A stretch of DNA of 54,813 bases, from the NCBI GenBank assembly GCA_037623315.1, contig JBBJJH010000021.1:1-54813 (forward strand), read 5' to 3'. Under the pieces are notes generated by a model. That model saw only the letters and a list, made by a program, of their open reading frames with translations. It had not been told where the DNA came from and did no database searches. The position numbers and the translations under genes are program-made. The stretch is from Halanaerobiaceae bacterium ANBcell28. Lineage in GTDB: Bacteria > Bacillota > Halanaerobiia > Halanaerobiales > DTU029. Every line of letters begins with the position of its first letter. Within the stretch, counting starts at the first letter, position 1. Shown one piece after another: positions 8,062 through 18,094 of the stretch.

Positions 8062-9576
8062 ATGTCTAAAACTATTTTGAAAAATCCTTTATTCTGGGCG
8101 GATCTACCTGATCCAGATCTAATACGAGTTGGAGATTTTTATTATATGGTAAGTACAAGTATGCATAGCATGCCTGGCTGTCCTATTATGAAGTCAAGGA
8201 ATCTAAAAGACTGGGAAATAGTTAGTTATGTATATAGTACTTTAGAAGATAATGATGCTCATAATCTTCTAAATGGCAAAGATATCTATGGACAGGGTTC
8301 ATGGGCAGCCAGTTTACGTTATCATCAGGGGACTTTTTATGTCTGCTTTTCCAGTAATGATATGAATCAATTCTATATTTATCATACACAAAATATTGAA
8401 GAAAGTAATTGGGATCGTTATGTAATAGATGGACTTTATCATGACCCTGGATTATTGTTTGATGAAGATAAAGTATATGTTATATACGGGTGTGGTGATA
8501 TTAGAATAGCTGAGTTGACAGCAGATTTAAGTGCAATAAAAGCTGACGGTGTTAATCAATTATTACTGGAAACTAAGAAAGATAATATTGGATTAAGGTG
8601 TGAAGGTTGCCATGCATATAAAATAAATGGCTACTATTATCTCCTGTTTATTGAATGGCCCAGTGATGGTAATCAGCGTAGAAGACAAATAGCTTATCGT
8701 TCAAAGGAACTCTTGGGAGAATATGAAAGAAAGATCCTCTTTGATGATGATATGGGATATCACAACAAGGGTATTGCCCAGGGGGCTATTTTTAATACTA
8801 AAGATGGTGAATGGTATGCAATGCTCTTTCAAGATCATGATGCAGTTGGCAGGATACCTTATCTTTTACCAGTGAATTGGGAAGATGGCTGGCCTATGAT
8901 TGGTATTGATGGTAAGGCTCCAGAAGAATTGGAAATTCCTTTACCTCCTTCAACACCGGTACCATTGTTAATAAGTGATGACTTTAATTATCAGGAAAAC
9001 AAGCTGGCATTAAACTGGCAGTGGAATCACAATCCGGATAATCAGAAATGGTCCTTAACTGAAAGGCCTGGTTATTTACGTTTGAAAACAGCAAATATAA
9101 CAGATAATGTACTACATGCACGTAATACACTAACCCAGCGTACTGAAGGTCCAGGCTGTATAGCCAGTACTAAGATGGATATATCCAATATGAAGATTGG
9201 GGATTACGCAGGAATGATCGCTTTACAAAATAGTTTTGGAACTATTGGAATTAAAGTAGATGAAAAGGGAGATAAATATATTAGTTTCTGTGTAAATGCT
9301 GGTGATGGTTCTGAGAAAGAGATTGAAAGAAAGCTTTTTGCAGGAGAGACTATCTTCTTGAAAATAGAATTTAATTTTGAGGATAGTATTGATCTTGCTA
9401 ATTTCTATTATTCTATAGATGGTGATCTTTGGATTAAATTTGGTCAAGAATTGAAGATGAAATACACTTTAGATCATTTTATGGGATATCGAATTGCTTT
9501 GTTTAACTATGCTAGTAAGGAAATTGGCGGTTATGTTGACTTCGAATATTTTAATTATCAGAAAGAAAATGTATAG
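8062..9576 (+). CDS. GH43 xylosidase/arabinofuranosidase (GH43_12-like)
   Basis: Cytoplasmic family 43 enzyme, 504 aa, no signal peptide. The triad is Asp17 (LPDPDLIR), Asp128 (YHDPGLLF) and Glu181 (CEGCHAYK), with the aromatic-rich propeller strands typical of the family. The C-terminal ~200 residues form the GH43_C2 concanavalin-like domain (LSISDDF-type start near 310, NYASKEIGGYVDFEYF end). It differs clearly from the GH43 at 4529 in sequence, so substrate division of labour on decorated xylo-oligosaccharides is likely. The ATG at 8062 follows AAGGTGGTAATTA. It sits downstream of a 110-base gap with a short TTCTGC/GCAGAA hairpin and upstream of the stem-loop repeat array. Confidence 0.87.
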   Translation: MSKTILKNPLFWADLPDPDLIRVGDFYYMVSTSMHSMPGCPIMKSRNLKDWEIVSYVYSTLEDNDAHNLLNGKDIYGQGSWAASLRYHQGTFYVCFSSNDMNQFYIYHTQNIEESNWDRYVIDGLYHDPGLLFDEDKVYVIYGCGDIRIAELTADLSAIKADGVNQLLLETKKDNIGLRCEGCHAYKINGYYYLLFIEWPSDGNQRRRQIAYRSKELLGEYERKILFDDDMGYHNKGIAQGAIFNTKDGEWYAMLFQDHDAVGRIPYLLPVNWEDGWPMIGIDGKAPEELEIPLPPSTPVPLLISDDFNYQENKLALNWQWNHNPDNQKWSLTERPGYLRLKTANITDNVLHARNTLTQRTEGPGCIASTKMDISNMKIGDYAGMIALQNSFGTIGIKVDEKGDKYISFCVNAGDGSEKEIERKLFAGETIFLKIEFNFEDSIDLANFYYSIDGDLWIKFGQELKMKYTLDHFMGYRIALFNYASKEIGGYVDFEYFNYQKENV

Positions 9577-9599
9577 AGATAAAAATAAGCATTGTATAG

Positions 9600-9849
9600 C
9601 AAGGCCTAATCGAATATGGTCATACTAAAAGCTACAATGCGTATGTTAAATCAAGCTTTTAGTAAGGCCTAATCGAATATGGTCATACTGTAATCAACAA
9701 TGCGTTTATAATTCAGGATTCCAGCAAGGCCTAATCGAATATGGTCATACTGGAATCAACAATGCGTTTATAATTCAGGATTCCAGCAAGGCCTAATCGA
9801 ATATGGTCATACTGGAATCAACAATGCGTTTATAATTCAGGATTCCAGT
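9600..9849. repeat. tandem array of four 62-63 bp stem-loop units
   Basis: Units begin at 9601, 9664, 9726 and 9788. Each has a constant part (AAGGCCTAATCGAATATGG, then TCATACT) followed by an inverted repeat enclosing a conserved loop (ACAATGCGT). The stems differ but remain paired: ACTAAAAGCT with AGCTTTTAGT in unit 1; CTGGAATC with GATTCCAG in units 3 and 4; one mismatch in unit 2. A partial copy (AGCATTGTATAGC) precedes unit 1. The array fills the gap between the GH43 at 8062 and the esterase gene. Part of the unit matches, in reverse orientation, the dispersed elements at 11713 and 25154. Confidence 0.85.
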
Positions 9850-9866
9850 AAGCAAAAATATGGTGA

Positions 9867-10754
<888 letters not shown>

Positions 10755-10779
10755 ATATTTTGGATAGGGTGAATTTTTT

Positions 10780-11697
10780 ATGAATGAAGAATTTATGGAG
10801 AAAAATTTTGAAAGTAAAAAGCTTAATGTTGAAATCAAACGTCCTATGGTTCAATTTATATCTGATATTGTTTATGACCAGGTTTCTAATTTTTCTTCTT
10901 CAAATGTTGCATTGAAAATGGATCTTTTAGTTCCACATTCAAGGGAAGAAAAACCTGCAGTTGTTTTCATAACTGGTGGTGGCTTTCTTGCTGCTAATAA
11001 GGACAATTATATTCAACAAAGGCTTGATTTAGCAGAAGCTGGCTATCTTGTTGCAAGTATAGAGTACGGTGTAGCACCCCAGGTTACTTTCCCACAACCC
11101 TTACTTGATCTTAAATCAGCAATTCGTTTTCTTAAAGTACATGCTGATAAGTTTAATATTAATCCAGATAAAATAGGTGTAATGGGGGATTCAGCTGGAG
11201 GATATTTAGCTGCATTTGCTGGAACAACTAATGGTATCAAGGAGTTTGAAAAAGGGGTAAATCTAGAGGTGAACAGTAATGTTCAGGCAGTTGTTGATAT
11301 ATATGGTTTATCTGATTTAAGTAAAATAGGTTCAGATTATACAGAAGAAATTCAAAAAATACATATGTCTGCTGGTGCTCCGGAAGCCTTGTTAGTAAAT
11401 GGTGTTCCTGGTTTTGGAGGTCAAGATGGAGGAATTTTGGCTGATAAAGAAAAAGTTGAAGCAGCTAACCCTATAAGCTATATATCTAGCCAAACACCGC
11501 CTTTTCTTTTGATGCATGGAAGTAATGATAGTCTTGTATCTCCAAGTCAAACAGAAATCTTACACCAGGCATTAATTGAGAAAGGTGTAGATTCTACTCG
11601 TTATATAGTTGAAGGAGCAGAGCATGGTGGAGATCATTGGCAACAACAAGAAATAATGGATATTATAATTACTTTTTTTGATAAATATTTAAAATAA
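10780..11697 (+). CDS. alpha/beta-hydrolase esterase (HSL / BD-FAE type)
   Basis: Cytoplasmic alpha/beta hydrolase, 305 aa, of the hormone-sensitive-lipase/BD-FAE group often found in xylan loci. It shows the oxyanion motif TGGGF (about 66-70), nucleophile Ser138 in VMGDSAGGYLA, acid Asp250 (MHGSNDSLV) and base His282 (GAEHGGDHW). There is no signal peptide. It lies 25 bases after the secreted CE1 esterase with its own ribosome binding site, and before the first dispersed structured element. The likely role is deacetylation or de-feruloylation of imported oligosaccharides. Substrate identity is inference from neighbours. Confidence 0.85.
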   Translation: MNEEFMEKNFESKKLNVEIKRPMVQFISDIVYDQVSNFSSSNVALKMDLLVPHSREEKPAVVFITGGGFLAANKDNYIQQRLDLAEAGYLVASIEYGVAPQVTFPQPLLDLKSAIRFLKVHADKFNINPDKIGVMGDSAGGYLAAFAGTTNGIKEFEKGVNLEVNSNVQAVVDIYGLSDLSKIGSDYTEEIQKIHMSAGAPEALLVNGVPGFGGQDGGILADKEKVEAANPISYISSQTPPFLLMHGSNDSLVSPSQTEILHQALIEKGVDSTRYIVEGAEHGGDHWQQQEIMDIIITFFDKYLK

Positions 11698-11712
11698 CTT
11701 AGTAATAAAAAG

Positions 11713-11997
11713 TTTATCCGAGAGCTAACTGCCACTAAAACTCCCACTTCTATAGTGGGAGATCACTGCGATCTTCTATCCTAAACGCAATGTTGATCCC
11801 AGTACTACTACATCGAGTTAGGTCGAAGTGGCATTAACCTCCTGGATTCGTTTTACTAAGTTTCAGTGGGAGACACCATTAATGTTAAAATAGTAGTACT
11901 CTGGAGTGCAACCTTAATGTTCTTGTAGGGTTTTATTCAAATTGGGAGTGCCCCGGGGTGCAAAAAACTCCCTCTGAAACTAAGAACTCACTTTATT
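11713..11997. mobile_element. dispersed structured element, copy 1 (285 bp, non-coding)
   Basis: Nearly the whole gap between the esterase and the composite GH43 gene is a repeat that recurs at 25154-25403. It begins TTTATCCGAGAGCTAACTG and ends AACTCACTTTATT. Inside are a perfect hairpin (CTCCCACT/AGTGGGAG, about 11740-11761), an outer pair (TAACTGCCACT with AGTGGCATTAA), and a large right-hand hairpin (CTAAGTTTCAGTGGGAG with CTCCCTCTGAAACTAAG). TTTAT occurs at both ends. No transposase is present. Subterminal hairpins and short T-rich edges resemble non-autonomous IS200/IS605-type palindromic elements, but this assignment is inference. This copy has a 35-base segment absent from copy 2. Confidence 0.7.
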
Positions 11998-12010
11998 TAG
12001 GAGGTCTATT

Positions 12011-13828
12011 ATGACTATGGAAAGAAATAATAACAATACTTATATCCTTTCTTATACGAGAAAACCGAAAGATGATTTGATTTATTCGCCTAAGCTAGCA
12101 TATAGTATGCATCTTGCTTATAGTGATGATGGCATAAATTTTCAAGATTTAAATCATAATTCAGGAGTTTTGTTTGCTAAAGCAACAGAAAATGAAGATG
12201 GTTCACTTAACGCCAAAAGCCTAAAAAACCCTTATATTTTTTACTTAGACGATGGAAATTTTGGAGTTGTTGCTGTTCGTACTGAAGCAGGTGGAAACAA
12301 TGATCAAGAAAGTAAAGGAAAAGTTGTACTCTTTACATCAACAGATTTATTGCAGTATGAGGAACTTGGCTTAATTGATCTTAATGGTAATAAATACATA
12401 GATGACGTAATTTGTTTTTATGATGAGAAAAAAGGAGTTTATGTTATTAAGTGGTGTGATGAAGATGGTAATTATTATCAGAACTTTATTGAAGATATAT
12501 TTGATTTTAATACAGTAAGTGAAGCAGAGGAAATTGAATCCTTTAATAGAGAAGAAATTGCTGCTGATATTGAAGGAATAGTCCCTGGAAATATTATAGA
12601 AATATCAGAAGAAAAAGCAGAACGTCTTCGTTTAAAACTTACAGTACCTAATAATGTAAAAATAGAACTTCCTGATACTGTGATTGTTTCATCTAAAGAA
12701 GATTTGGAAGCTGTTAAAGCGACAGCTATTTATAGTGATGGAACAAAAGCTAGAAAAAAAGTAGATTGGGGTTTTGACACTATTGACTGGAGTAATCCTG
12801 GAAAATATCAAATAAAAGGTAAAGTTCATCAGGATCATTTCTCGTTTCCAATAGCCACTAATCGAGCAGACCCGGCTATTGGTAGATGGAATGGAAAATA
12901 TTATTTTATAGCTACTAATGATGCTGATGGAAATAATAGCTTATATATTAGAGAAGCAGATAGTATTCCAGAATTGTTAGAGGCTGAAGAGAATTTAATA
13001 CTTGATACTAAAACTTATGAAGATATAAAAGGACTTTTATGGGCTCCAGAGTTTCATATAATTGATGGAGAATTATATATTTTTCATGGAGCTACAGTTA
13101 ATGGTGAGTTTTTTTATGAAGAATCTCATGTTATGAAGTTAAAAAAAGGTGGAAATCCAATTAATAAAGAGGACTGGTCAAGACCTTACCGTGTAGTAAA
13201 AAAAGATGGTAGTTATTTATGTGAAGCAGGTAAAACAATATCTTTAGATATGACATATTTTAATGTCAAACAGGACCATTATGTTGTCTGGTCACAACGC
13301 CAATTCTTACCAGAGGATCTTGGAGCCTGGCTATATATAGCAAAAATAGATCCGGCTGAACCCTGGAAATTGACAAATGATCCAGTAGTCCTATCTAAAC
13401 CAGAATATGGCTGGGCTAATAATAATGTTTTTGTTGATGAAGGGGCATTTGCTCTTTTTAGAGATAATAAGCTTTTCTTAACTTTTGCCAGTGCTTTAAT
13501 TGATGCTACCTATGTTGTTGGGCTCTTAACTACAGAAGTAGATGCAGATTTAATGGATCCATCTAATTGGACAAAGACTAACTATCCATTACTTACTTCC
13601 CGTAGTGTACCTGGAGAATATGGTCCAGGACATAATTCTTACGTTATCGATGATGAGGGAGATATCTGGAATGCTTATCATGCAAGACCAGGAGTAGATG
13701 CACCTAGATGTTCAGGTTTGCGTCGTGTTCATTTTGATATAGACGGATATCCTAGACTGGATCTGACAGAAGACAAAGATTTAAACAAGGACATAGCAGA
13801 GGTATCTATTGATATTGTTATTGAATGA
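12011..13828 (+). CDS. composite GH43-family protein (propeller + Ig-like + GH43)
   Basis: A 605-residue protein of unusual layout. Residues 1 to about 165 resemble partial propeller blades (AYSMHLAYSDDGINF, LNHNSGVLFAKATENEDG, VVLFTSTDLLQYEELG). About 205-280 is an Ig-like bacterial domain (VTVPNNVKIELPD-type opening, ATAIYSDGTKARKKVDWGF). About 283-590 is a GH43 catalytic domain with Asp287 (NRADPAIGRWNG), WAPEFHI near 346 and candidate acid Glu405 (CEAGKTISLDMT). No signal peptide, so cytoplasmic. The ATG at 12011 follows TAGGAGGTCTATT. Related multi-part GH43 proteins are annotated as arabinofuranosidases. It follows the first structured element and precedes GH39. The N-terminal blades have no obvious triad and may be for substrate binding. 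Confidence 0.75.
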   Translation: MTMERNNNNTYILSYTRKPKDDLIYSPKLAYSMHLAYSDDGINFQDLNHNSGVLFAKATENEDGSLNAKSLKNPYIFYLDDGNFGVVAVRTEAGGNNDQESKGKVVLFTSTDLLQYEELGLIDLNGNKYIDDVICFYDEKKGVYVIKWCDEDGNYYQNFIEDIFDFNTVSEAEEIESFNREEIAADIEGIVPGNIIEISEEKAERLRLKLTVPNNVKIELPDTVIVSSKEDLEAVKATAIYSDGTKARKKVDWGFDTIDWSNPGKYQIKGKVHQDHFSFPIATNRADPAIGRWNGKYYFIATNDADGNNSLYIREADSIPELLEAEENLILDTKTYEDIKGLLWAPEFHIIDGELYIFHGATVNGEFFYEESHVMKLKKGGNPINKEDWSRPYRVVKKDGSYLCEAGKTISLDMTYFNVKQDHYVVWSQRQFLPEDLGAWLYIAKIDPAEPWKLTNDPVVLSKPEYGWANNNVFVDEGAFALFRDNKLFLTFASALIDATYVVGLLTTEVDADLMDPSNWTKTNYPLLTSRSVPGEYGPGHNSYVIDDEGDIWNAYHARPGVDAPRCSGLRRVHFDIDGYPRLDLTEDKDLNKDIAEVSIDIVIE

Positions 13829-13949
13829 TTCAGAGAAATATTTAATAAGGAATAAGAGCTTTGATTAGGATACATATATTAATCATTAGAAGATAATAGG
13901 ATTGAAATTAAGAAATGAGAAAGAATGAGATTTAAAAGGAGGATTTTTT

Positions 13950-15458
13950 ATGTCAAAAGAAATAAAAATACCTGGTTCAGGCAAGCCTTTTAAGAACAAT
14001 GCTAGTTACTGTGTAGGTACAGGTAGGTTGGGACTGGCACTGCAAAAAGAGTATGTGGATCACTTAGAATTAGTTCAAAAAACGATAAACTTCAAGTATA
14101 TCCGTGGACATGGACTTTTTTGTGATGATGTAGGGATTTATCGGGAATTTGAACTTGATGGTGAAACACATACTTCCTATAATTTTACCTATCTTGATCG
14201 TATTATGGATACTTATCTTGAAAATGGGATACGACCTTTTCTGGAGCTTGGTTTTATGCCAGAAAAGCTTAAAACAGGAGAGCAAACAATATTTTATTGG
14301 AAAGGGAATGTAACACCACCTGTTTCATATGAAAAATGGGCAGATTTGATTACAGCTACTCTAGAGCACTTAATTGAACGATACGGTAGGGAAGAGGTAA
14401 TTAACTGGCCGATTGAGGTCTGGAATGAGCCTAATATCGGCTTCTGGGCAGGTTCTATGGAAGAGTATTTCAAGCTTTATGATTATTCAGCTGAAGCAGT
14501 TAAGAAAGTTGATGAACGCATTCAGGTAGGAGGACCATCTATTTGTGGAGTTGAAACTGAGAAATGGTTGAGATCATTTTTTGAGCATTGTATTGAAAAT
14601 GACTCTCCTCTGGATTTTATTACTCGACATTGCTACACAGCTAATATGCCAACTGCAAGTGGACAATACAGTTATCATAGCTTAAATGCTCCTACTTATA
14701 TGATTGATGAACTAAAAGAAACTAGAGAGATTATGGACGATTATTCTCAAATTAAGGATTTACCACTCCACATCACTGAGTTTAATAGCTCTTATGTGCC
14801 ACTTTGTCCTGTTCATGATACGGATTTTCATGCAGCATATATTGCTCGTATCTTAAGTGAAGCTGGAGAATATGCAGATTCTTATTCATACTGGACATTT
14901 AGTGATGTCTTTGAGGAGAAAGATGTACCTCAATCTGTTTTCCATGGTGGTTTCGGTCTTATTGCACTAGAATCAATCAAAAAGCCAACTTTCTATGCCT
15001 TTGAATTTTTCTCTAAAGCCGGGGATGAGCTTTTATACCGTGATGATCATCTTCTTGTTACTAAAAAAGATGATAGTTATATTATTATAGCCTGGAACTG
15101 GCATAATCCAGAGGAATCCAAAGAATCTTCTGATTTAAGCTATAGTCTATCACTACCTTCTATTGCAGAACAGGTAATTATGATAAAAAAAGATGTTGGA
15201 GGGGCAGATGCTAATCCATTGCAGACCTGGAGCAATCTAGGGAAACCACGCACTTTAAATAGTGAGCAATTGGAGATACTAAAGGCTGCAGCAGAACCGC
15301 GCCAAAGAGATGAAAAACTTTATGAGGAAAAGGGAATTTATACAGTTGATTTAAATATTCCAGTAAACCATTTAACTATGCTGGAGATTAAACCTGTAGT
15401 TGATAAAACAGATACTTACTTAGGTTTAAAAAAGGAAGAATTTTATGGTATGGAATAG
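13950..15458 (+). CDS. xynB: GH39 beta-xylosidase
   Basis: Family 39 beta-xylosidase, 502 aa, retaining mechanism, cytoplasmic (no signal peptide). Numbering coincides with the well-studied Thermoanaerobacterium saccharolyticum XynB: acid/base Glu160 in EVWNEPN and nucleophile Glu277 in HITEFNSSY. The TIM barrel (about 15-330) is followed by the beta-sandwich (VTKKDDSYIIIAWNWHNP). Length matches the family at about 500. It has a strong ribosome binding site AAAAGGAGGA before ATG 13950. The 69-base gap to the GH95 gene suggests co-transcription. It would release xylose from the non-reducing end of xylo-oligosaccharides after debranching by the neighbouring GH43, GH51 and GH127 enzymes. Confidence 0.93.
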   Translation: MSKEIKIPGSGKPFKNNASYCVGTGRLGLALQKEYVDHLELVQKTINFKYIRGHGLFCDDVGIYREFELDGETHTSYNFTYLDRIMDTYLENGIRPFLELGFMPEKLKTGEQTIFYWKGNVTPPVSYEKWADLITATLEHLIERYGREEVINWPIEVWNEPNIGFWAGSMEEYFKLYDYSAEAVKKVDERIQVGGPSICGVETEKWLRSFFEHCIENDSPLDFITRHCYTANMPTASGQYSYHSLNAPTYMIDELKETREIMDDYSQIKDLPLHITEFNSSYVPLCPVHDTDFHAAYIARILSEAGEYADSYSYWTFSDVFEEKDVPQSVFHGGFGLIALESIKKPTFYAFEFFSKAGDELLYRDDHLLVTKKDDSYIIIAWNWHNPEESKESSDLSYSLSLPSIAEQVIMIKKDVGGADANPLQTWSNLGKPRTLNSEQLEILKAAAEPRQRDEKLYEEKGIYTVDLNIPVNHLTMLEIKPVVDKTDTYLGLKKEEFYGME

Positions 15459-15527
15459 TAAAAATAGATTCGATTTGCCCCTGTAAATTTAGGGGATATA
15501 AAAATTTTTTGGAGCTGACCTATAACG

Positions 15528-17810
15528 ATGAAGGATTTAAAACTTTGGTATAAGAAAGAAGCAAAAGAATGGGAAGAAGCTTTACCTATTGGGAATGGCC
15601 GCCTGGGTGGAATGATTTTTGGTCAAGTTGAAAGAGAGAGGATTCAATTAAATGAGGATTCTATATGGTATGGAGGTCCTCAAGATAGAAACAATCCTGA
15701 TGCACTAGATCATTTAGAAGATATCAGGCAATTAATCTTTGCTGGTAAAATAAAAGAAGCTGAACAATTACTAGCACTGACTTTTTCAGGTGTTCCAGAA
15801 GGACAAAGGTTTTATCAGACTTTAGGAGATCTTTATCTAGATTTTTATTATAAGCAAGGTGAGATTGAAGATTATCGGAGAGAGCTTGATTTGGAAGAAG
15901 GACTTGTACGGGTTTCCTATAAAAAAGCTGGGATTAAATATAATAGAGAAGTATTCTCTTCTGCAGTAGATCAAGTATTAGTTATCCATTTCTCTGCTAA
16001 CAAACCAGGGAGCATCTCCTGTAAAATTAATCTAGATCGAGATAAGTGGATGGATCAGGTGATTGCAATTGATGGTGATAGTTTGTTAATGAAAGGCCAT
16101 TGCGGTGGCGAAGATGGTATAATCTTCAGGAATATGATAAAGGCTGTAAATGATGGTGGAGAGGTATTTACTCTTGGAGATAATCTAATAGTAAACCAGG
16201 TAAATTCACTTACTCTTTATCTAGATGCTGAAACTAGCTTTCGCCATCAGGAACCAGAATTGATATGTAAAGATAGAATCTATAGGGCTATAGAAAAGGG
16301 ATATAAATCAGTACTGAAAGAACATATAGCTGATTATCAGGCTTTATTTAATAGAGTGGAACTATCTCTGGATGAAAAAGATATAATAACTTTGCCCACA
16401 GATGAAAGATTAAAAAGAGTAATTGAAGGAGAAGAAGATCAGTTTCTCATAAATCTTTATTTCCAATATGGACGTTATTTATTGATATCAAGTAGTAGGG
16501 AAGGTTCTCTTCCTGCTAACTTGCAGGGTATTTGGAATAAGGATATGCGTCCACCATGGGATAGTAAGTATACTATAAATATAAATACTGAAATGAATTA
16601 CTGGCCAGCAGAATTATGTAATCTAGCTGAATGCCATCAACCTTTGTTTGATTTGATTGAAAGAATGAGGGAAAATGGTCGTCGAACAGCAAGGAAAATG
16701 TATAATTGTAGAGGTTTTCTAGCACATCACAATACTGATATCTGGGCAGATACAGCACCACAGGATATCTATATACCGGCATCCTATTGGCCGATGGGAG
16801 CAGCCTGGCTATGTCTTCATCTATGGGAACATTATCAATTTAATCCGAATAAAGATTTTTTGAAAAAGTCTTATCAGACCATGAAAGAAGCTGCTATCTT
16901 CTTTTTGGATTATTTACTTGATGATCCTGAAAGTGAATACTTAATTACCTGTCCATCAGTATCTCCTGAGAATACATATATTCTAGAAAGTGGAGAAAAG
17001 GGTGCAGTATGTAAAGGTGCCTCAATGGATTCACAAATTATATATGCTCTATATACAGCCTGTATAAAGGCAACAGAGATTCTGGAAATTGATGAGGACT
17101 TTTCCAGGGAATTAGCTGCAGTATTAGCACGTTTACCTAAACCTGAAATAGGGAAAGATGGTCAAATACAGGAATGGAGTCAGGACTATGATGAAGCTGA
17201 ACCTGGTCATCGACATATTTCACATCTTTTTGCCCTTCATCCTGGGGATCAAATTACGGTAAATAAAACACCAGAGCTAGCTAATGCTGCCAGAACTACA
17301 TTGGAAAGAAGACTGGCAAATGGCGGTGGCCATACTGGTTGGAGTAGAGCCTGGATTATTAATTTTTGGGCAAGATTACAGGATGGTGAGCTGGCATATC
17401 AAAATGTACTGGAGTTATTAAGGCAATCTACTCATAAAAATCTTTTTGATAATCATCCGCCATTTCAGATAGATGGTAATTTTGGTGGAACAGCAGGGAT
17501 AGCTGAAATGCTTCTGCAAAGTCATGCTGATGCGATACATTTCTTACCGGCTTTACCTGCAGCCTGGTCTAATGGTTATGTAAAAGGCTTAAGGGCAAGG
17601 GGTGGTTTTGAACTTGATATCAGATGGGAAACAGGAAAATTTAAAGAAGTTAGAATTAAATCCCTGGCTGGCAATGATTGTAGTATATATATAGATGAAA
17701 ATATTGAGGTCTATCAGGATAATACTCAGATAGATTTAAAAAGAGAAGATGGTATATCTACTTTTAAAACTCAAAAAGATAAGAAATATTCAATTTTGTT
17801 AACAGATTAA
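15528..17810 (+). CDS. GH95 alpha-L-fucosidase / alpha-L-galactosidase family
   Basis: A 760-residue GH95 protein: N-terminal beta-sandwich domain (residues 1-260; [26 protein letters not shown]), an (alpha/alpha)6 barrel, and a C-terminal sandwich. It has the conserved HHNTDIW segment (about 401), whose Asn residues correspond to the catalytic Asn pair of bifidobacterial AfcA, and [15 protein letters not shown] (about 647). No signal peptide. Characterised relatives hydrolyse alpha-1,2-L-fucosides or, in some xylanolytic bacteria, alpha-L-galactosides of cereal glucuronoarabinoxylan. The arabinoxylan setting favours the latter, but this is inference. The ribosome binding site is poor (GGAG 13 bases before ATG), which may lower expression or rely on coupling with GH39. 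Confidence 0.87.
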   Translation: MKDLKLWYKKEAKEWEEALPIGNGRLGGMIFGQVERERIQLNEDSIWYGGPQDRNNPDALDHLEDIRQLIFAGKIKEAEQLLALTFSGVPEGQRFYQTLGDLYLDFYYKQGEIEDYRRELDLEEGLVRVSYKKAGIKYNREVFSSAVDQVLVIHFSANKPGSISCKINLDRDKWMDQVIAIDGDSLLMKGHCGGEDGIIFRNMIKAVNDGGEVFTLGDNLIVNQVNSLTLYLDAETSFRHQEPELICKDRIYRAIEKGYKSVLKEHIADYQALFNRVELSLDEKDIITLPTDERLKRVIEGEEDQFLINLYFQYGRYLLISSSREGSLPANLQGIWNKDMRPPWDSKYTININTEMNYWPAELCNLAECHQPLFDLIERMRENGRRTARKMYNCRGFLAHHNTDIWADTAPQDIYIPASYWPMGAAWLCLHLWEHYQFNPNKDFLKKSYQTMKEAAIFFLDYLLDDPESEYLITCPSVSPENTYILESGEKGAVCKGASMDSQIIYALYTACIKATEILEIDEDFSRELAAVLARLPKPEIGKDGQIQEWSQDYDEAEPGHRHISHLFALHPGDQITVNKTPELANAARTTLERRLANGGGHTGWSRAWIINFWARLQDGELAYQNVLELLRQSTHKNLFDNHPPFQIDGNFGGTAGIAEMLLQSHADAIHFLPALPAAWSNGYVKGLRARGGFELDIRWETGKFKEVRIKSLAGNDCSIYIDENIEVYQDNTQIDLKREDGISTFKTQKDKKYSILLTD

Positions 17811-17838
17811 TTTATAAATTAGTTGGTAGAAATAAGAC

Positions 17839-18013
17839 GAATATTTTGCTATTACATCATTCATAAAAAATCTAATTCCCATCTACTCTTTTATTCAAGA
17901 AGCAACAAAATTAAACTCACTTCGTTCAAACAGAAATTTTGTTAAACCAGCTTCTTTCAATCACTCGTAACTGGAGATTTTTTGAATGTCATTCAGTTAA
18001 TAGAAAAATATTC
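17839..18013. repeat. long imperfect fold-back element II
   Basis: GAATATTTTGCTATTA (17839-17854) pairs imperfectly with TAATAGAAAAATATTC (17998-18013). A CATTC..AAAAAATCT block (about 17869) pairs with AGATTTTTTGAATG (about 17976-17988). The core GAAGC AACAAAATT (17899-17912) pairs with AATTTTGTT..GCTTC (17935-17954). The 175-base block occupies most of the 284-base gap between GH95 and GH43 and contains no gene. It is not the same sequence as fold-back element I. Confidence 0.5.
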
Positions 18014-18094
18014 TAAGTGAATTATTAACGCTTCTGAAAATAAATCTATTATCTTAATTATAATATTTAACAATAATAAACGGAGGAATGAAAA

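Noticed and set aside
9600-9849. Tandem units look at first like a CRISPR array
   Set aside because: Units 2-4 are near-identical over the full 62 bases, with no unique spacers, and no cas gene is present.
9600-9849. Integron attC-type cassette sites
   Set aside because: The arms do not carry the RYYYAAC/GTTRRRY core pair, no cassette ORFs separate the units and no integrase is visible.
15478-15495. Terminator between GH39 and GH95 (CCCCT/AGGGG)
   Set aside because: A 5-bp stem with an 8-base loop and no adjacent T-run; probably not functional.
18019-18045. CcpA catabolite-responsive element before the GH43 at 18095
   Set aside because: The reverse strand gives AGAAGCGTTA with several mismatches outside the core; too weak to list.
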